From positions 1 to 64,000 of the forward strand of contig JANQJW010000130.1 of the NCBI GenBank assembly GCA_028281445.1: a DNA stretch of 64,000 nucleotides, read 5' to 3'. This document shows positions 59,689 through 64,000 of this stretch, piece by piece (position 1 is the first letter of the stretch; each line of letters starts with the position of its first letter). The position numbers and the translations under genes are program-made. The notes under the pieces were generated by a model that did not search any database, had not been told where the DNA came from, and saw only the letters and a list, made by a program, of their open reading frames with translations. The stretch comes from Planctomycetota bacterium. GTDB taxonomy: Bacteria > Planctomycetota > PLA2 > JAEUHO01.

Positions 59689-61632
59689 GTGACGCGATCC
59701 TCGACTCCGCAAAGCTCCATTTCTCGCGCCTTGCCCGCCTTGGCCGGCATCCTCGTCTTCGCCGCCGGCCTGGCGCTCATGGCCGGCTCCGGCGAAGCCC
59801 GGGAAGAGCCGCGGCCGCTGGCGGACGAAGCCATGGTCACGCAGGCCGTCGACGGCTTCATCCGCGCCCGGCTCGAGAAGAAGGACGTCGCGCCCGCCCC
59901 GCGCTCGTCCGACGAGAAGTTCCTCCGCCGCGTCTACCTCGACCTGCTCGGCACGGTCCCCACGCCCGCCGAGGTCGAGTCGTTTGGCGCTGATCGCGCT
60001 GCCGACAAGCGCGCGAAGAAGATCGACGAGCTGCTCGCGACGGATGCGTACGCCGAGAACTGGGGAACGCTCTGGTTCCGCACGCTGACGGGCTTGAGCC
60101 CGTACGCGCGCCGCCGCGTCGAAGGCCAGGGCGGCCGCTACGTGCAGGGCGAAGCGGGCAAGAACTTCCGCCAGTGGCTGAGCGATCAGGTCGCGAGCAA
60201 CCGGCCGTACGACGAGATGGCGACGGACCTGATCACGGCGACAGGTCGTACGGACCAGAACGGCGCAGCCGGCTACCTCGCGCGCTGGGAAGCCAACGTC
60301 AACAACACCGCGGGCGCCGTCGCCAAGCACTTCCTCGGCGTGCAGATCCAGTGTGCGCAGTGCCACGACCATCTCTACGAGCCCGACTGGAAGCAGAAGG
60401 ACTTCAAGGGCATGGCGTCGTTCTTCGCGCTGACCAGCGTGCGGCGTGTGCCCGAGTACCAGGAGCTGCAGCGCCTGCGCCGGCAGATGCAGGGCGGCGA
60501 CAACAAGAACGCCAAGCAGGCCGGCAAGAAGAACAAGGGCCGCGACCTCAAGCGTCCCGGCAAGGACGCCGGTGACGGCATGGATGGCGGCATGGACGGT
60601 GGAGCGATGCCCGCCAACCGCGGCGACTTGCGCGAGAAGATGATGGAGCTGCGCAAGTACGCCAACGTCGTCGAGGTGCGCGACGCCCGCGTCGATCCGC
60701 GCTACAGCGACCGCATGGCGCGTCGCCTGAAGAACGCCAAGAACGAACGCCTCAAGAACCGGGCCGAGCTCCTCGCGACGACGCCGAAGTTCTGGATGGG
60801 TCCCGAGGCGCCCGACATGCCGGGCATCTCACGCCGGTACATCCTCGCGCGTTGGATCACCGGCGACAAGAACGAGGCCTTCAGCAAGACGGCCGTCAAC
60901 CGGCTGTGGGCGACGCTGATGGGGCGCGGCATCGTGCACCCGATCGACGACTTCAACAGCTTCAACGAGCCCTCGCATCCCGAGCTGCTCGACATGCTCG
61001 CCAAGGACTTCGTGGCCAACGGCTACGACGTCAAGCGGACACTGCGCGTGCTGCTCAACAGCGACACCTACCAGCGCACGTCCCGGTGGATGGAAGAGGA
61101 CGAGCCGAAGGCGAACCTGTTCGCCAAGGCCCCCATCCGTCCGCTCTCGACCGAGCAGCTCTACTTCTCGCTGATCCGTGCGACCGGCATGGAGACGCAA
61201 CTGAGCCGCGCGAGCGTGCGGCAGCAGCAGCAGATCCAGCAAGCGATCTTCAGCGCCTTCTCCTTCGTCTTCGACGACGACGAGGGCAAGGAAGAGTCGG
61301 ACTTCGAAGGCAGCATTCCGCAAGGGCTGTTCCTGATGAACGGAGAGCTGCTCCAGCGCGCCATCAGCGGCGGCAAGCAGAGCAAGTACGGCAAGCGCTT
61401 CAACCGCCGTCGTGCGAGCCGCGAGACGCCGCTCGAGAAGCTGCTGCGCGACGAGACCAGCGACTCGGCCCGCGTCACGCAGCTCTACCTGCAAGCCTAT
61501 GGGCGGAAGCCCGACCGCAGCGAGCGTGTCGCAGCGGTCAACTTCGTCAAGAGGAGCGGAGGCGAGGTTAAGGCGTACGAAGACCTGCTCTGGGCGATCC
61601 TCAACTCCGCGGAGTTCATGACGAACCACTAG
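59689..61632 (+). CDS. PSD1-type DUF1549/DUF1553 protein with CxxCH motif
   Basis: The 647-residue protein has a signal-type N-terminus (about 8-37), a DUF1549 domain (about 50-270, EKFLRRVYLDLLGTVPTPAEVESF) and a C-terminal DUF1553 domain (about 385-640, RYILARWITGDKNEAFSKTAVNRLWATLMGRGIVHPIDDF). CAQCH at residues 222-226 is a c-type heme-like motif in CAQCHDHLYEPDWKQKDFKGMASFFALTS, a hallmark of the family. A Gly/Lys/Asp-rich insert (about 265-310) separates the domains. These planctomycete proteins are paired with a DUF1501 protein; the role is not established. The GTG start at 59689 has AGGAGAG 5 bases upstream. Confidence 0.9.
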   Translation: MTRSSTPQSSISRALPALAGILVFAAGLALMAGSGEAREEPRPLADEAMVTQAVDGFIRARLEKKDVAPAPRSSDEKFLRRVYLDLLGTVPTPAEVESFGADRAADKRAKKIDELLATDAYAENWGTLWFRTLTGLSPYARRRVEGQGGRYVQGEAGKNFRQWLSDQVASNRPYDEMATDLITATGRTDQNGAAGYLARWEANVNNTAGAVAKHFLGVQIQCAQCHDHLYEPDWKQKDFKGMASFFALTSVRRVPEYQELQRLRRQMQGGDNKNAKQAGKKNKGRDLKRPGKDAGDGMDGGMDGGAMPANRGDLREKMMELRKYANVVEVRDARVDPRYSDRMARRLKNAKNERLKNRAELLATTPKFWMGPEAPDMPGISRRYILARWITGDKNEAFSKTAVNRLWATLMGRGIVHPIDDFNSFNEPSHPELLDMLAKDFVANGYDVKRTLRVLLNSDTYQRTSRWMEEDEPKANLFAKAPIRPLSTEQLYFSLIRATGMETQLSRASVRQQQQIQQAIFSAFSFVFDDDEGKEESDFEGSIPQGLFLMNGELLQRAISGGKQSKYGKRFNRRRASRETPLEKLLRDETSDSARVTQLYLQAYGRKPDRSERVAAVNFVKRSGGEVKAYEDLLWAILNSAEFMTNH

Positions 61633-61686
61633 CGCAACCGATCAGGGCGCGCCGGGTTCCAACCGGTGCTCTCAGGAGAAACCACT

Positions 61687-63060
61687 ATGTGCAACAAGTG
61701 TGACGACAAGAGCCGGCGGCATCTCTCGCGCCGGGGTCTCTTCCGTGTCGGCGCCGGCGCCGCCGCAACGGCCGCGGTGCTCGCTTCCCCGCTCCGCAAC
61801 GTGTTTGCCGAGGAAGGCACCGACCAGGTCGACCTCAGCATCCCGAACCGTGGCAAGGCCAAGCAGGTCATCCTGCTCTTCATGAGCGGCGGCGCGAGTC
61901 ACATCGACACCTTCGACCCCAAGCCCGGCGCGGCAACGAACGGCCCGACGAAGACGATCGCTTCGGCACTCCCCGGCGTGCACGTCGCGAGCAGCCTCCC
62001 GATGCTCGCCAAGCAGATGGACGACATCGCGCTCATCCGCGGCATGACGAGCAAGGAAGGCAACCACGAGCGCGCGCGCTACCTGATGCACACCGGCTAC
62101 GCCCCGACGCCGACGGTGACACACGCGGGCCTGGGCTCGATCGTCTCGCACGAGATGGGCAGCAAGACCGCCGAGCTGCCGGAGTACATCGCGATCAACG
62201 GCCCCGGCGCCCGCCCCGGCTACCTGGGTGTCCACCACGCGCCGTTCGCCATCCGCGTGCGCGGCAGTGGCGAGACGGGCCGCGGCCCCGGCGGGCGCGG
62301 CGGCAAGACGCGCGGCAACCAGAAGGTGGTCCCGAACCTCGAGCTTGCCAAGGGCATGACCAACGATCGCCGTGACGATCGCATCGGCTTCCTCGAGAAG
62401 CTCAACGAGCGCTTCGGCAAGGACCGCTCCAAGAAGACCGCCGAGGCGCAGGAAGCGATGTTTGAGCGCGCCCGCCGCCTGATGGACTCGCCGAAGAACA
62501 CGGCATTCGACCTCAGCACCGAGAAGCCCCAGACGCTCGCACGCTACGGCAACACGCAGTTCGGCGCCGGCTGCCTCATGGCACGCCGGTTGATCGACGA
62601 GGGTGTGAAGTGCGTCGAGGTCCTGATGGGCGGCTGGGACACCCACGACGACGGCTGGAACCGTGTGCGCGCACTCAACGAGCAGCTCGACCCGGCGGCC
62701 ACGGCGCTGCTGCAGGACCTCAAGTCCAGCGGCAAGCTCGACGAAACGCTGGTCATCTGGGTCGGCGACTTCGGGCGCACCCCGCGGATCGACACGGGTC
62801 GCAACGGCCGCGGCCACTACCCGCGCGCCTGGTCGGCCTGGATGGCGGGCGGCGGCGTGCAGGGCGGCCGCGTCATCGGCAAGACGGACGCGCGCGGTGA
62901 GACGGTCGTCGAGACCCCGGTCACCCCGTTCGACTTCTATGCCTCGATCATGCACGCAACAGGCATCGACGCCTCGAAGACCTTCTACACGGGTCAGGGG
63001 CGGCCCATCCAGGTGGTCTACAAGGACGGCCGGGTCGTACCGGATCTCTTCAAAGCCTAG
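61687..63060 (+). CDS. DUF1501 family Tat-exported protein
   Basis: The 457-residue protein has a twin-arginine leader (SRRGLFRVGAGAAATAAVLA) and a DUF1501 domain of alkaline-phosphatase-like fold, with LLFMSGGASHIDTFDPKPG near residue 61, MGGWDTHDDGWNRV, VIWVGDFGRTPRID and AWMAGGGVQGGRVIGKTD. The Asp/His residues in these blocks are the likely metal ligands. In Planctomycetota it is encoded directly after its PSD1 partner, as here (54-bp gap), and is thought to act with it at the envelope. AGGAG precedes ATG 61687. Confidence 0.9.
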   Translation: MCNKCDDKSRRHLSRRGLFRVGAGAAATAAVLASPLRNVFAEEGTDQVDLSIPNRGKAKQVILLFMSGGASHIDTFDPKPGAATNGPTKTIASALPGVHVASSLPMLAKQMDDIALIRGMTSKEGNHERARYLMHTGYAPTPTVTHAGLGSIVSHEMGSKTAELPEYIAINGPGARPGYLGVHHAPFAIRVRGSGETGRGPGGRGGKTRGNQKVVPNLELAKGMTNDRRDDRIGFLEKLNERFGKDRSKKTAEAQEAMFERARRLMDSPKNTAFDLSTEKPQTLARYGNTQFGAGCLMARRLIDEGVKCVEVLMGGWDTHDDGWNRVRALNEQLDPAATALLQDLKSSGKLDETLVIWVGDFGRTPRIDTGRNGRGHYPRAWSAWMAGGGVQGGRVIGKTDARGETVVETPVTPFDFYASIMHATGIDASKTFYTGQGRPIQVVYKDGRVVPDLFKA

Positions 63061-63076
63061 AACCGTCGGCATGCGC

Positions 63077-63152
63077 GGGGGACAAGGTGCCCCCATACAG
63101 CAACGGATGCACGGCAGGCCCTGGGCTGTAGGGAGGGGCCTTGCGCCCCTCC
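63077..63152. repeat. pair of intergenic hairpin repeats, cluster 3
   Basis: The 102-bp convergent gap carries two hairpins 55 bases apart. GGGGG 63077-63081 / ACAAGGTG / CCCCC 63090-63094 is a reduced form; GGAGGGGC 63132-63139 / CTTGC / GCCCCTCC 63145-63152 is in reverse orientation with a one-base loop change. Flanks ATACAG and CTGTAG match those of the other clusters. Confidence 0.8.
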
Positions 63153-63162
63153 GCGAACGGTC

Positions 63163-63600
63163 CTAGTCGTCATCCCGCCGACGGCGCTCCTTCTTCAGCG
63201 CGCCCCGGCGGCGCTTCTCGTTGACGCGCTTGCGCTGAGACGCCTTGGTCGGCTTGGTCTTCCTGCGCTTCTTCGGGCGTGCGAGCGCGTTGCGAAGGAG
63301 CTCGGCGAACTTCGCTACGGCGTCGTCCACATTGCGGCCCTGGTCGCGGTATCGCTCCGATGTGACCAACAAGTCGCCCTCCTCGGTGAGCTTCGTTGCC
63401 AGTCGCTGCTCCAGCCAGACGCGATCCTCGTCGGTCAGGGCCCGGGACGAAACGAGGTTCCAGCGCAGCAGAACCTTCGACGACGTCTTGTTGACGTGCT
63501 GGCCGCCGGGGCCACCCGAGCGCGCGTAGGAGAGGTCGACCTGCGCCGACGGAATGCTCACGCGGTTGGTGATGCGGATCTCGGACGGAAGGCGCGGCAT
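63163..63600 (-). CDS. arfB: ArfB-type peptidyl-tRNA hydrolase
   Basis: The 145-residue protein carries the class-I release-factor GGQ motif at residues 32-34 in SGGPGGQHVNK and a long basic C-terminal tail (KKRRKTKPTKASQRKRVNEKRRRG), as in ArfB (YaeJ) and ICT1. It hydrolyses peptidyl-tRNA on ribosomes stalled on mRNA without a stop codon, its tail reaching into the empty mRNA channel. ATG 63600 is chosen; the in-frame start at 63852 lies inside the divergent pseudouridine synthase gene. Confidence 0.92.
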   Translation of the reverse strand: MPRLPSEIRITNRVSIPSAQVDLSYARSGGPGGQHVNKTSSKVLLRWNLVSSRALTDEDRVWLEQRLATKLTEEGDLLVTSERYRDQGRNVDDAVAKFAELLRNALARPKKRRKTKPTKASQRKRVNEKRRRGALKKERRRRDDD

Positions 63601-63627
63601 CGACGCATTGTGCCGTAGCCTCTCCCC

Positions 63628-64000
63628 ATGCAGGTCGAAGACACCCCGCAACGCAACGCCGCCCGGCGGCGGCTCTTTCGCCGGGGCGTGGTCGTCCTCT
63701 ACGAGGACAACCACCTGCTCGGGATCGCCAAGCCCGCGGGACTTCTCTCGCAGGGGGGGCCGCAAGGCGAAGAGTCGCTCACGGACCTGCTCGACGCCTA
63801 TCGGCGTGAGGCCGAAGGCAAGCCCGGACGCGCCTACGTCGGTCTCGTGCACCGCCTCGATCGCAACGTGTCCGGGACCATGGTGATCGCGAGGACGTCC
63901 AAGGCTGCAGGTCGCCTGGCGGCCTACTTTCGCGACCGGGTGCCGGAACTCGCGAAGACCTACCTCGCGTGGGTCGAACGCGTGCCGGAAGAGACAGCGG
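63628..64000 (+). CDS. RluA-family pseudouridine synthase (partial)
   Basis: From ATG 63628 the frame stays open to the window edge for 124 codons. The product starts VVVLYEDNHLLGIAKPAGLLSQGG and has the catalytic VGLVHRLDRNVSGTMVIART block with Asp78, the hallmark of RluA/RsuA-type pseudouridine synthases that modify rRNA or tRNA uridines. The RNA target cannot be told from this part. It is divergent from arfB with 27 bases between starts. Confidence 0.9.
   Translation, partial: MQVEDTPQRNAARRRLFRRGVVVLYEDNHLLGIAKPAGLLSQGGPQGEESLTDLLDAYRREAEGKPGRAYVGLVHRLDRNVSGTMVIARTSKAAGRLAAYFRDRVPELAKTYLAWVERVPEETA

Noticed and set aside
63077..63152. Rho-independent terminators
   Set aside because: The hairpins lack a following T-run and occur in pairs; some termination effect is possible but the signature is missing.

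Overview
The window looks like chromosomal DNA of a high-GC member of the Planctomycetota. The best markers are the PSD1 (DUF1549/DUF1553) and DUF1501 pair at 59689-63060, a receptor-type Ser/Thr kinase with WD40 repeats next to a PF07638-type ECF sigma factor (53471-57258), an ECF sigma factor fused to a membrane anchor and a long surface region (11606-15931), and many lipoproteins and VWA, HEAT and TPR proteins of kinds common in that phylum. The class cannot be set from this sequence. Coding density is high. No tRNA, rRNA, CRISPR array, transposase or integrase was seen.

Layout. 1-5100: the tail of an unknown gene, a beta-propeller lipoprotein, then a divergent pair of fasciclin proteins, one fused to a SOUL heme-binding domain; a strong terminator follows. 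5112-11521: a CPA2-type antiporter fused to a PTS EIIA domain, then a CarH/LitR-like B12 photoreceptor repressor divergent from a three-gene set (SRPBCC-TIGR01777 epimerase, DUF523-DUF1722, FAD amine oxidase) that resembles known light-controlled clusters. 11606-18805: the sigma/surface fusion, a glycosylasparaginase and a VWA protein. 18874-26973: a heavy-metal RND efflux operon flanked by two His-rich exported proteins. 27146-31614: a run with a Fur box, a FecA-like receptor, TonB and a serpin. 31671-38346: lipoprotein, zinc metallopeptidase, an AhpD-like protein with an in-frame TGA that is probably selenocysteine, and TPR and HEAT proteins. 38604-44197: small metabolic, regulatory and unknown genes. 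44363-49765: an approximately 1800-residue surface protein. 49877-53466: AlkA-like glycosylase, S9 peptidase and MTA phosphorylase. 53471-57258: kinase and ECF factor. 57261-59541: two tandem paralogous lipoproteins with matching upstream dyads. 59689-64000: PSD1/DUF1501, ArfB and the start of an RluA-type pseudouridine synthase.

Two features cut across genes. First, three intergenic gaps (near 16.05, 27.06 and 63.1 kb) carry eight short hairpins with a nearly fixed 5-nt loop (ACAAG or its complement) but different, mostly self-complementary arms, usually paired about 55 nt apart; three genes take their stop codon from the edge of such a hairpin. Second, GACAAA/TTTGTC motifs followed by TATTTT occur in both the fasciclin/SOUL and the CarH divergent promoter regions, suggesting one regulon. 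The strongest single-gene observation is the CxxU (TGA-containing) AhpD-like gene at 33221-33814, in which the reading frame and the family motif continue unbroken through the TGA.
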